From Kofleriaceae bacterium (GTDB lineage Bacteria; Myxococcota_A; Polyangia; Haliangiales; Haliangiaceae), in the NCBI GenBank assembly GCA_016763395.1, contig JAESTW010000329.1, positions 1 to 9,183 on the forward strand: a stretch of DNA of 9,183 nt. Direction: 5' to 3'. Under the pieces are notes generated by a model. It saw only the letters and a list, made by a program, of their open reading frames with translations, made no database searches and was not told the DNA's origin. Position numbers and translations under genes: made by a program. Positions 1-6,614 of the stretch are shown one piece after another. Each line of letters opens with the position of its first letter. Position 1 is the stretch's first letter.

Positions 1-30
1 AGACTCGTTTCTTTCGAGGCTATCCTAATT

Positions 31-1023
31 ATGACTTCTATCTCCGTTTCGCGCAGCCTGCTCTCTTCCGTATTTGTAGCGTCGCTACTTTCCCTCGCCA
101 GTGCTTGCAGCGGCGGAGAAGATCGCCCCAAAGGAGGCACAAAAACGGGCGACATGGTGGACAGTGGTGTTGTCGTGATGGAGCCAGACGCCGCAATCGT
201 CCGGGCAGACTGTGCCAATCTACCCGGACTGCCCGCAACAGAAACGGCATTGCCATGGAAGGCGAGTGAGGACTTTACCTTCGATGGTGAGGGCAACCTT
301 TGGGGAGTTTCTCTGGACGATAAGGCACTGCACAAAATCTCCAAAAATGGGACTCGGACAGTCGTTCTGCCGAACGTTTCGAGTTGGGGACGGGGCATTC
401 GATTTCTGGAAGGTGGTGACCTAGTCGTAGCAGAGCCCGATTCTGGCTCTTTACTGCGGATAAAGCCCGATGGCGTGAGTTCGGTAATCCTGGGCAATAT
501 CACTGAGCCCAACGGAGTTGCGATACATCCCAACGGTTGGGTCTACCTGACCAGTGAAGATGGCATCCTGTACCGAATTAACCCAGACACGGGCTTCAAT
601 ACTCATATCGTGAACGGCGGACCGAGCCTCGATGGCGTTACCTTCAGCCCGGACTACCGAACTCTCTACTACAATACAGAGGGCGGCACGGTGTTTTCCA
701 TGCCATTGGACGAAGAAGGTGTCCCCGAAGGTGGCGGTCAAACTTTCGTAGTATTGCCCAAAATTGAGATTCTCGACGGCATGACGGTGGACGAATGCGG
801 CAATCTATATGTTGTTGAAATGACCGGTATCGTTTGGCGAGTTACACCTGATAAGCAGGTTGATATTGCTCTAGATCTGTCTAACGGGAAGTTTAGTTTT
901 GTGTTTATTGCCGCCTTGAATTTCGGTTCAGGCGTTGGTGGTTGGGATGCACAATCTCTGTATGTGATGGATCTGATGGGGAAGATTTATGAAGTCCCCA
1001 TGGGAGTTGGCGGGAAACGCTAG
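31..1023 (+). CDS. SMP-30/gluconolactonase-like beta-propeller lipoprotein
   Basis: The 330-residue product begins with a lipoprotein-type signal peptide: Arg8, a hydrophobic run, then LASAC with Cys26 as the likely lipidated residue (the lipobox has Ala rather than Leu at -3). After a Gly/Asp-rich linker (about 27-75) come repeated propeller blades, visible as DFTFDGEGNLWGV (81-93), EPNGVAIHPNGWVYL (159-173), LDGVTFSPD (200-208) and LDGMTVDECGNLYVVE (249-263). The PNG and LDG turns resemble the metal-ligand loops of the SMP-30/gluconolactonase/LRE family, so Asn161 and Asp201 or Asp249 are candidate ligands. Cys61 and Cys256 could form a disulfide. By family the protein could be a lactone hydrolase, but many lipoproteins of this shape have no known substrate. 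A GAGG at 16-19 lies 11 nt before the ATG. The gene stands alone; the next gene starts 185 bp downstream. Fold confidence is good, enzymatic role uncertain. Confidence 0.85.
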   Translation: MTSISVSRSLLSSVFVASLLSLASACSGGEDRPKGGTKTGDMVDSGVVVMEPDAAIVRADCANLPGLPATETALPWKASEDFTFDGEGNLWGVSLDDKALHKISKNGTRTVVLPNVSSWGRGIRFLEGGDLVVAEPDSGSLLRIKPDGVSSVILGNITEPNGVAIHPNGWVYLTSEDGILYRINPDTGFNTHIVNGGPSLDGVTFSPDYRTLYYNTEGGTVFSMPLDEEGVPEGGGQTFVVLPKIEILDGMTVDECGNLYVVEMTGIVWRVTPDKQVDIALDLSNGKFSFVFIAALNFGSGVGGWDAQSLYVMDLMGKIYEVPMGVGGKR

Positions 1024-1102
1024 TCTAAGTTGTCGAAACTATAGAATTCCATGTAGGGGGATCCGATTTATTTCGATATCCATCATTGGTACTGGACAGT
1101 AG

Positions 1103-1179
1103 GTGGCCAAACTATGAGATTATTAGGTCTACAAGAGGTGCGGTGATAGCCCGAATGGTTGACGGTTTGAAGCGGCCAC
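1103..1179 (+). promoter_or_regulatory. Possible structured 5' leader of the cold-shock gene
   Basis: GTGGCC (1103-1108) followed by AAAC (1109-1112) is complementary to GTTT (1165-1168) and GGCCAC (1174-1179), giving a 6 + 4 bp long-range stem with a 5-nt bulge. It ends 17 nt before the Shine-Dalgarno GGAG (1196-1199). Cold-shock mRNAs such as E. coli cspA have long structured leaders that respond to temperature. A similar role here is inference, and no convincing promoter was found to fix the 5' end. Confidence 0.3.
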
Positions 1180-1208
1180 GCAGACGAAATACTACGGAGT
1201 AAGAGAAA

Positions 1209-1406
1209 ATGGCAGAAGGTACAATCAAGCGACTCACCGACAAGGGATTTGGATTCATCGACACTGGCGCAGGCGACGATCTGTTTTTCCACATGTCAAA
1301 CCTCGATGGCGTTCGTTACGACGATCTCCAAGAAGGTCAGCGAGTGTCTTTCACCGAAGGACAAGGCCCTAAAGGACCACGCGCTGAGAACGTTCGCCCC
1401 GTCTAA
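1209..1406 (+). CDS. Cold-shock domain protein (CspA family)
   Basis: A 65-residue, single-domain cold-shock protein, about the usual length for the family (65-70). RNP1 is KGFGFI (12-17) and RNP2 is DLFFHMS (24-30), the two aromatic strands that bind single-stranded RNA or DNA in the OB fold. The C-terminus GQGPKGPRAENVRPV is typical of the family. The N-terminus has GTIKRLT where E. coli CspA has a KWFN-type segment, a variant common outside the enterobacteria. GGAG at 1196-1199, nine nt before the ATG, supports the start. The family acts in the cytoplasm as an RNA chaperone or transcription antiterminator. Whether this copy is cold-induced or constitutive cannot be told from sequence. The gene is monocistronic: 185 bp lie upstream and a strong terminator starts 20 bp after the stop. 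Confidence 0.96.
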   Translation: MAEGTIKRLTDKGFGFIDTGAGDDLFFHMSNLDGVRYDDLQEGQRVSFTEGQGPKGPRAENVRPV

Positions 1407-1425
1407 TTTTTAGAACAGAACGTTT

Positions 1426-1454
1426 AAAAGGTCGGCAGTTTTGCCGGCCTTTTT
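1426..1454 (+). terminator. Rho-independent terminator, probably bidirectional
   Basis: Twelve-bp stem (1426-1437 with 1442-1453, one U-G pair at 1432/1447) and loop GTTT, with the run of T at 1450-1454. It follows the cold-shock stop by 20 bp. On the minus strand the same stem ends in TTTT, so it can also end transcription of the convergent Spy/CpxP-like gene, whose stop lies 62 bp away at 1516. Confidence 0.9.
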
Positions 1455-1515
1455 GCGTTGTGCGGCCAGCTTCGCAGTTGGCGATATTACGTTGTGGGGC
1501 TAGCAAGGCCGCTTC

Positions 1516-2223
1516 CTAATAGAAGTAACCTCGTTCGAGGTACTTTTTCTTCTTCTCCTCACTCAAAGTGGAAAGTACCTTCTTGTGCACGCCTGCAAGA
1601 ATGACTGTGATTTCCTGTTGTCGTTTCTTAGTGTCCGAAACTGATTTTTGCGCTTCAAGAATCGCTTTGTTGGCCTTCTCTAAAACTGTCCAAATTGTTG
1701 AAATATCCGTGCTTGATAGAGGCACTTCTCTTGACCACTTCTTGATCACTGCGCTTAGTCTTCGCTTCAAGCCATCCTCGGTATAAATCCGGTCACTGGA
1801 TTCATTCCTCCCTCTGCGTTTCCTTCTATTGGTTGTATGACTGTGATTCCTACTTATATCGTGAGGTGGGCGCAATCCAGCGAAATCCTTTTTCTGACTG
1901 GCGGTTAGTAGCCTGAATAGTTCTTTGTGCATTTTCACGCGCGCGGCTTTGACTCTCGTTAGCCGTATTTTCATGTCCGAATTTGATTTTTGGATTTCGA
2001 GAATCCCGACATGTCCTGCCTCTACGATGGCCCAAGCCGCGGAGATCTGCTTACCAGACAACGCAAGCTGTCTAGACCAGACTCTGAGTTGGCTGTTGGC
2101 ATGACTTTCAAGCGCCTTGGCAGCGACTTCGTCTCCCCTACACTCAGAACAATCCTGAGCATAGGATGAACCGCTTAGACTAGTGAGCACAACTAAAATT
2201 AGGACGGCAATACTGTATTTCAT
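1516..2223 (-). CDS. Spy/CpxP-like secreted helical protein with tandem duplicated unit
   Basis: A 235-residue product with a Sec signal peptide (Lys2, hydrophobic 5-16, SSYA then Gln23, cleavage after Ala22). A CSEC motif (25-28) follows at the mature N-terminus. The rest is helical and consists of two copies of one unit: residues 49-114 align without gaps to 163-228, offset exactly 114, with 24 of 66 positions identical. Shared landmarks are WSR (49/163), LS (55/169), Trp64/178, ILE-QKS-SD (74-83/188-197), HK (99/213) and LTASQKKDF against LSEEKKKKY near the end. These ends resemble the LTxxQ motif of periplasmic Spy/CpxP chaperones and heavy-metal sensors, but the match is loose. A very basic linker, NRRKRRGRN (132-140), joins the copies. 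The start at 2223 is chosen for the signal peptide and the strong ribosome site; a longer reading to 2313 would bury both. Periplasmic location is confident; function is inferred. Confidence 0.85.
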   Translation of the reverse strand: MKYSIAVLILVVLTSLSGSSYAQDCSECRGDEVAAKALESHANSQLRVWSRQLALSGKQISAAWAIVEAGHVGILEIQKSNSDMKIRLTRVKAARVKMHKELFRLLTASQKKDFAGLRPPHDISRNHSHTTNRRKRRGRNESSDRIYTEDGLKRRLSAVIKKWSREVPLSSTDISTIWTVLEKANKAILEAQKSVSDTKKRQQEITVILAGVHKKVLSTLSEEKKKKYLERGYFY

Positions 2224-2228
2224 ATCTT

Positions 2229-2234
2229 CTCCTT
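2229..2234 (-). promoter_or_regulatory. Ribosome binding site deciding the start at 2223
   Basis: Read on the minus strand, AAGGAG lies 5 nt before the ATG at 2223. It is a near-perfect Shine-Dalgarno sequence and the strongest in the window. It settles the start in favour of the signal-peptide Met over the upstream in-frame codon at 2313. Confidence 0.85.
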
Positions 2235-2351
2235 TTGGGTACCGGGAACTTCGCCGCTTGCTGGATAGAGTCGCAACAAGCAAGCAGATGTGTGGAAGCA
2301 GTGCAACCACCATTCCAAATGTTCCCGTAGGCGAATTCGATACTTAGGGCG

Positions 2352-2363
2352 GCGTTTGAACGC
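2352..2363. repeat. Palindrome GCGTT-TG-AACGC
   Basis: Perfect 5-bp inverted repeat with a 2-bp centre, the size of an operator half-site pair. It lies 129 bp upstream of the leftward Spy/CpxP-like start, and five bases further right comes another inverted repeat. A regulator site is possible but unproven. Confidence 0.4.
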
Positions 2364-2367
2364 ACCT

Positions 2368-2384
2368 GTAACGCCACATGTTAC
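2368..2384. repeat. Inverted repeat GTAAC-N7-GTTAC
   Basis: Perfect 5-bp arms (2368-2372 and 2380-2384) with a 7-bp spacer give the outline of a dyad operator or a small hairpin. It lies between the neighbouring palindromes at 2352-2363 and 2394-2418. Confidence 0.4.
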
Positions 2385-2393
2385 GCATGGGGC

Positions 2394-2418
2394 CCGGAAG
2401 CTCCGCTGGAGTCACCGG
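2394..2418. repeat. Two-tier inverted repeat (CCGG outer, CTCC/GGAG inner)
   Basis: CCGG (2394-2397) pairs with CCGG (2415-2418), and CTCC (2401-2404) pairs with GGAG (2408-2411) around the loop GCT. A symmetrical 3 x 3 internal loop separates the two stems. The shape would suit an RNA hairpin if this stretch is transcribed, for instance in a long leftward leader. No T-run follows on either strand, so it is not a terminator. Confidence 0.4.
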
Positions 2419-2490
2419 CTGCTGCACCTGCAAGGTTTGGCGAGAAATCCCGTGGTTCCCAGGCGGATCCCATAGAAAATGCATTTCTCT

Positions 2491-2518
2491 GGAACTTTCC
2501 AGGGGACTCGGTGTCAAT
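2491..2518 (+). promoter_or_regulatory. Candidate ECF/RpoE-type promoter for the six-cysteine gene
   Basis: GGAACTT (2491-2497) is identical to the classical sigma-E -35 element. After a 16-bp spacer comes TCAAT (2514-2518), one base from the TCAAA -10 element. An AT-rich patch (CATAGAAAAT) lies just upstream, and transcription would begin near 2524, leaving a leader of about 87 nt before 2611. The -35 element sits inside a perfect palindrome, CTGGAA-CT-TTCCAG (2489-2502), which could be a regulator site. No sigma factor gene is in the window, so the assignment rests on the motif alone. Confidence 0.42.
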
Positions 2519-2610
2519 GGTAGTAAGAGAGTCGAGACGCCTTAGGTAAGTGCCAAGGGTATGCGGGCAAGCGCCTGCGCTCGACTTGCGAACTTTTCCA
2601 GGAGTATTCG

Positions 2611-3030
2611 ATGCGCAAGATTGCCAGCGTCGGACAGTGGATGCTGTGCATCCTCGTGTTCACCACATCAAGTTTTTCATCATCAGAGTTGTTCTCACCT
2701 TCAGAAGCACACGCAAAAGGTAGCAAGGGCAAGAAGGCCAAGAAGCAGATCAGTCGTTGTGTCAGCTTTTCTCAGTCCTTAGGAGAAAACGAGCTGAGCG
2801 TTGATTTCAAGCTGACAAACTCCTGCGAGAGCGAAGTCATTTGCGATATCGAGTGGAAATTGTTGTGTGACGATGACACGGAGGAAGAACCCGCTTCTCA
2901 CACGAAACTCTCGCAAGCCCTATCGACTAGCGAAACATGGGAGCCCAACGCGTCGGCTACTTCTTGTGAGGGCGACTGGCGTATCGGTGCCGTGCGCTGG
3001 AGCTGCGCATCGGGCGACAAGCCAGAGTGA
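2611..3030 (+). CDS. Small secreted six-cysteine protein, unknown family
   Basis: A 139-residue product that I do not recognise. It opens with MRK, a hydrophobic stretch (about 9-24), and a likely signal peptidase site after Ala33-His-Ala35. The mature protein starts with a lysine-rich segment (KGSKGKKAKK, 36-45). It then has six cysteines (50, 72, 78, 86, 119, 132), enough for three disulfides in an oxidising compartment. Alternating hydrophobic stretches such as ELSVDFKLTN (61-70) and ICDIEWKLLC (77-86) suggest a small beta-sandwich, with an acidic loop DDDTEEEP (87-94). GGAG at 2601-2604, six nt before the ATG, fixes the start. A candidate envelope-stress promoter lies upstream. The next gene starts 106 bp downstream, so the two may or may not be co-transcribed. 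Export is confident; function unknown. Confidence 0.85.
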   Translation: MRKIASVGQWMLCILVFTTSSFSSSELFSPSEAHAKGSKGKKAKKQISRCVSFSQSLGENELSVDFKLTNSCESEVICDIEWKLLCDDDTEEEPASHTKLSQALSTSETWEPNASATSCEGDWRIGAVRWSCASGDKPE

Positions 3031-3136
3031 TACCCGTCCATAGTTGAATGCCCTATACGTATTTCTGGGCCACTTCCTACAAGAAGAATCAATATTCATT
3101 ATTGAAATACCAAGCCTATGCACCGACACTCAGGGC

Positions 3137-5296
3137 ATGAGTCTTCGCTATGTAGCTGCGTCCCTTTGTGTCCTTATTGGATTGAGCTGTGGAAGCTCAA
3201 CTCCGAGCAAGACAACCCGACCTAGAGACGAAGTGTTTGCAGGAAAGGTGGGAACAGTACTCTTTGTTACCCAGGTTCCCATTGGTGGTCTGGGAAGCGT
3301 AGTTGGCGCTTTCAATAACCATTTGCCAGGTGTCGACAACGCGAGCCGCGGCGGCGATCTAATGATTCGCTACCCGGACGGAGAGGTTCGCAATCTGACA
3401 CGAGAAGCGGGCTTCGGAGATGCTGGTGAGTCCCAGGGGGCAAAGGCAATTGCTGTCCGAGAGCCGACTGTGCACTGGAATGGAAATCGCGCCCTTTTCT
3501 CCATGGTAGTTGGCGCGCCGGGAAAGCAGTACGGTCGGGTTCGATCGAGATGGCAAATCTACGAAGTAAGCGGTATCGCCAAGGGCGAGAAGGCGGTTGT
3601 GGAAGTGGTCGCCGGACAGCCTAGGGACTACAACAATACATCGCCCATTTATGGCTCAGATGATGCCATTCTGTTTACCTCAGACAGGCCTCGTAATGGA
3701 GAAGCGCACCACTATCCACCTTTGGACGAGTACGAATCAATGCCCACCAATATTGGTATTTATCGCCTGGAAGCAAATGGGGAAAAGTTCTCGCTGATCG
3801 AGCACTCTCCCAGCGGCGCCTTCAACCTCGTTCTCGACAGCCACGGGCGAATTATTTTTACCAAGTGGGATCACCTACAGCGCGACCAACAGGGAGATAC
3901 TCCCAGCGATGTCTCTACATACCGGCCCATTACGCATTCCGATGAATCAGCAAGCGCCAGTACCACCATGGAAACGGCCAACGCAGAGGTTTTTCCAGAA
4001 CCGCGCAATGAGCAAGACCCAAACTACGACAGCGCGGTAGAACCTCATCGCTTCAACCATTTCTTTGTCTGGGAAGTAAATCAAGATGGCAGTGAAGAGG
4101 AGACTCTCAACCATGTCGGACGACAAGAGTGGGGTGGCTCGTTCACGGAAGCGAGTATCCGTGGCGACTCTGCTCTCGCGCGGCGAGCACCGGACACTGT
4201 CGCCCTCAACACCTTGCAGCTTCCGGACGATGGTGGAGCATTTCACACTCGGCAAGACGCGACAGATCCAGTTTGGTATTTGTCCACCATTGCCCCCGAA
4301 TTCGCGACCGGTTGCTCGGGCTATCTCGTGCGCATGGAGGGAGACCCAGAAGTAAATCCTGAAGACATGCGCGTGATAGCGCTCACCAAGCCAGACGAGA
4401 ACAACCCGGAGGGACGATACCGAAACCCCATCAAACTAAGTGATGGCACCCTTTTGGCTGTTCATTCCCACGAGCCTGGTGAGTTAAAGAATGACGGTTC
4501 TCTGACAAGTCCAAACTGGAACTACGATTTCCGGATCAAGGTACTCGAAGCCGATGGAGAGAGATTTAAAGCGGGAGCAACACTGACCAGCGGAATCGAG
4601 AGAACGGTTTCCTGGTGGACACCGGACGCCCGCGCCAATTGGAGTGGGGTGCTGTGGGAACTCGATCCAGTGGAAGTCGCTCCACGTCCGCGGCCCCCAA
4701 TGCGTACAGGCTCGGTTCCCGATGTGGAACAATCTGTCTTCGCAGATGTTGGAGTTGACATAGACAGTTTGCGCGCATGGATGTCCGAGAAAGATTTGGC
4801 ACTCATCGTGTCGCGCAACGTTACCGCTCGAGATCGCAATGACGTTCAGCAACCATTCCGACTCACCGTACCCGGCGGAGTGTCATCGGCTGGCGAGAAC
4901 TCAGGCTACGATGTTAGCCACATCCAGTTTTTCCAGGCGGACTACGTTCGCTCGTACGACATGAGCAATCGCAGGGGCCGGCGCCCACTCGCTCGGCCGA
5001 TTCACGGCCCCGACCTGATTATCGACCCTTCAGGGCCAGCGGGCTCGGTAGCGATTGGGCTCGATGGTTCCATGGCCGCCTTCGTTCCGGCGCGGCGGGC
5101 TCTAGCATGGCAACTGGTGTCTCCTGAGCAAGAGGGTGTGGTCCGGGAACGCAACTGGCTCTCCTTCGGCGCTGGCGAGATTCGGGTCTGTCAGGCCTGC
5201 CACGGCGTCAACAAAGAGACCCGGCAAGGCACAGGAATTCCCGCCAACGAGCCCGAGGCATTGCGAGATCTTTTGCAAACCTGGAAGTCGCGATAG
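3137..5296 (+). CDS. HzsA-related exported monoheme c-type cytochrome
   Basis: The 719-residue product has a short lipoprotein-like N-terminus ending GLSCGSS (Cys18; the lipobox is imperfect, with Gly at -3). The N-terminal half has TolB-like beta-propeller features: VGTVLFVTQVP near 40, REPTVHWNGNRALFSM, SPIYGSDDAILFTSDRPR and GRIIFTKWDHLQRDQQ (from about 237). These and GRYRNPIKLSDGTLLAVHS are hallmarks of proteins annotated with the hydrazine synthase alpha-subunit middle domain. One haem c motif, CQACH (Cys685, Cys688, His689), lies near the C-terminus; no other CxxCH is present. Kuenenia hydrazine synthase alpha carries two haems, so true hydrazine synthesis is unlikely; electron transfer or sensing outside the cytoplasm is a guess. 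The frame stays open upstream to 3044, but the Met at 3137 gives the signal peptide. The ribosome site (AGGG) is weak and very close. An Hsp70-like gene follows after 27 bp. Confidence 0.85.
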   Translation: MSLRYVAASLCVLIGLSCGSSTPSKTTRPRDEVFAGKVGTVLFVTQVPIGGLGSVVGAFNNHLPGVDNASRGGDLMIRYPDGEVRNLTREAGFGDAGESQGAKAIAVREPTVHWNGNRALFSMVVGAPGKQYGRVRSRWQIYEVSGIAKGEKAVVEVVAGQPRDYNNTSPIYGSDDAILFTSDRPRNGEAHHYPPLDEYESMPTNIGIYRLEANGEKFSLIEHSPSGAFNLVLDSHGRIIFTKWDHLQRDQQGDTPSDVSTYRPITHSDESASASTTMETANAEVFPEPRNEQDPNYDSAVEPHRFNHFFVWEVNQDGSEEETLNHVGRQEWGGSFTEASIRGDSALARRAPDTVALNTLQLPDDGGAFHTRQDATDPVWYLSTIAPEFATGCSGYLVRMEGDPEVNPEDMRVIALTKPDENNPEGRYRNPIKLSDGTLLAVHSHEPGELKNDGSLTSPNWNYDFRIKVLEADGERFKAGATLTSGIERTVSWWTPDARANWSGVLWELDPVEVAPRPRPPMRTGSVPDVEQSVFADVGVDIDSLRAWMSEKDLALIVSRNVTARDRNDVQQPFRLTVPGGVSSAGENSGYDVSHIQFFQADYVRSYDMSNRRGRRPLARPIHGPDLIIDPSGPAGSVAIGLDGSMAAFVPARRALAWQLVSPEQEGVVRERNWLSFGAGEIRVCQACHGVNKETRQGTGIPANEPEALRDLLQTWKSR

Positions 5297-5323
5297 CAGC
5301 AGAGGACTGATACGATAAACCCG

Positions 5324-6583
5324 ATGGCACAGTATGTTGGGATCGATTTTGGCACTACCAATAGTGCAATTGCAGTAGTTTCGGACACAGGAAAACCCCG
5401 ACTGCTGCCCTTTCCCATGCCGGACGGAAGCCTGGCTGATACCTGGCGATCGGTGCTCTTTTTTGAGCAGGGAGATGAGCCAACGCCCGAGATCAGCGCT
5501 GGTGGAATGGCCATCGGCCGTTACCTCGAGAGCGGTGGCGATGGCCGATTCATCCAGAGCGTCAAGTCGCATCTCGCAAGTCGCTTGTTCAGTAAGACGA
5601 CGATCTTGGGGCGGAATTTCAGCTTAGAAAACCTGGTTTCCACCTACTTGCTGCGCATGCGGGACGCGGTGGACATCGACTTGGGCAGCACTGCGGTCAT
5701 CGGACGCCCCGTGCAGTACTGGGGAGCCACTAGCGAGGAAGACAATGAGCGTGCCGTCACTCGCATGAAAGAGGGCTTGCGGCTAGCCGGATTTACCGAG
5801 GTTGTGCTCGAGCACGAGCCCACTGCTGCTGCTGCAAAATATGGGGCCGGACTAACATCAGAAGAACTCGTTCTCATTGCCGACTTTGGTGGTGGCACCA
5901 GTGACTTTTGCCTGTTGAAATTGGGGTCCGGACACGAGACCGAAATACTCGCAACAGACGGAGTTGGCATTGGTGGTGATACCTTTGATGGCTGCATGAT
6001 CGATTCTCTCGTCGCGCCGCAGCTCGGCAAAGGGACCAGCTACAGCGACGCCTTTGGCAGTAGCATCGAGATACCCCGGACGCTCTATAGCAACTTGCGA
6101 CGCTGGCATCATTTGGCCTTCCTGAAGTCAAGAAAAACGACAGCACTACTGCAGCGCATTTATGGTGGTGCGCAATTCCCGGACCGCATTGCCCGCTTTA
6201 TGCACGTGGTTGAGAACGACTTGGGTTTGCCGCTTCACCAGAGTATCGAGCGGGCCAAAGTATCCCTCTCAGAGCTTGAGCAGAGCGAGTTTCGCTTTTC
6301 AGACCCACCCATTGAAATTGGCGCTCCTGTTGCGAGAGGCGAGTTTGACCAGTGGATTGCCAGTGACCTCGACAAGATCGACGAGGTCGTTGACGAGATA
6401 CTCAAGAAGAGCGGTGTATCGGCAGAGTCGATAGGCTGTGTGTTTACCACCGGCGGTTCGTCGTTTGTTCCGGCTGTCCGCGGGCGTCTAGAATCACGTT
6501 TTCCCGGACGACTCCGAGGCGGTGATGAAATGACAAGTGTCGCGCTCGGCTTGGCGGAGCGCGCTCGAGCCATCTTCTCGTAA
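5324..6583 (+). CDS. Hsp70-family ATPase lacking the substrate-binding domain (YegD-like)
   Basis: A 419-residue cytoplasmic protein that is essentially a single Hsp70/actin-fold ATPase domain. Visible motifs in order are phosphate-1 DFGTTNS (8-14), connect-1-like EHEPTAAAA (163-171), phosphate-2 DFGGGTSD (187-194), GIGGDTFD (215-222), ERAKVSLSE (309-317) and the adenosine motif TTGGSSFVP (375-383). DnaK is about 640 residues with a beta-sandwich and helical lid after the ATPase; here the chain ends about 36 residues after the adenosine motif, so classical peptide clamping is not expected. Size and architecture match the YegD-like Hsp70 group, whose role is poorly known. The only SD-like stretch, GAGG at 5302-5305, is 18 nt from the ATG, so translational coupling to the cytochrome gene 27 bp upstream is possible. 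ATP binding is confident; the client is unknown. Confidence 0.92.
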   Translation: MAQYVGIDFGTTNSAIAVVSDTGKPRLLPFPMPDGSLADTWRSVLFFEQGDEPTPEISAGGMAIGRYLESGGDGRFIQSVKSHLASRLFSKTTILGRNFSLENLVSTYLLRMRDAVDIDLGSTAVIGRPVQYWGATSEEDNERAVTRMKEGLRLAGFTEVVLEHEPTAAAAKYGAGLTSEELVLIADFGGGTSDFCLLKLGSGHETEILATDGVGIGGDTFDGCMIDSLVAPQLGKGTSYSDAFGSSIEIPRTLYSNLRRWHHLAFLKSRKTTALLQRIYGGAQFPDRIARFMHVVENDLGLPLHQSIERAKVSLSELEQSEFRFSDPPIEIGAPVARGEFDQWIASDLDKIDEVVDEILKKSGVSAESIGCVFTTGGSSFVPAVRGRLESRFPGRLRGGDEMTSVALGLAERARAIFS

Positions 6584-6614
6584 TGGCCCTAAATGTAAAA
6601 TGGCCCAATGCAAA

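Larger units (their letters stand above)
2224..2610. other. Divergent intergenic region with clustered palindromes
   Basis: These 387 bases separate the leftward Spy/CpxP-like gene from the rightward six-cysteine gene and hold no credible gene. Short open frames exist (for example 2290-2475 on plus, GTG start) but lack ribosome sites and protein-like composition. The region contains three neighbouring inverted repeats (2352-2363, 2368-2384, 2394-2418), a palindrome at 2489-2502 overlapping an ECF-like promoter, and a small hairpin AGCGcctgCGCT shortly before the six-cysteine gene. No convincing promoter for the leftward gene was found. Confidence 0.6.

Noticed and set aside
1046..1066. EcoRI (GAATTC) and BamHI (GGATCC) sites close together, suggesting a cloning scar.
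   Set aside because: Both are single hexamers in otherwise ordinary intergenic sequence, with no vector or linker sequence around them; chance is enough.
1159..1192. TTGACG as a -35 element for the cold-shock gene.
   Set aside because: At 16-18 bp spacing there is no -10-like hexamer; the best AT-rich match is about 22 bp away.
1516..2313. Longer 265-residue reading of the Spy/CpxP-like gene.
   Set aside because: It would put the signal peptide 30 residues inside the protein and place the strong AAGGAG ribosome site within the coding region.
2290..2475. Small plus-strand open frame in the divergent intergenic region.
   Set aside because: GTG start, no Shine-Dalgarno, and an Arg/His/Pro-rich composition typical of random translation; it also overlaps the palindrome cluster.
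3044..3136. Upstream in-frame extension of the cytochrome gene by 31 codons.
   Set aside because: The extension has no signal character and would bury the signal peptide that begins at the Met at 3137.
3137..5296. Calling the cytochrome a true hydrazine synthase alpha subunit.
   Set aside because: Only one CxxCH is present, the beta and gamma subunits are absent from the window, and HzsA-related proteins are widespread in bacteria that do not perform anammox.
5102..5572. 156-residue minus-strand open frame across the cytochrome/Hsp70 junction.
   Set aside because: It is antisense to two well-supported genes with clear motifs and has no recognisable domain of its own.
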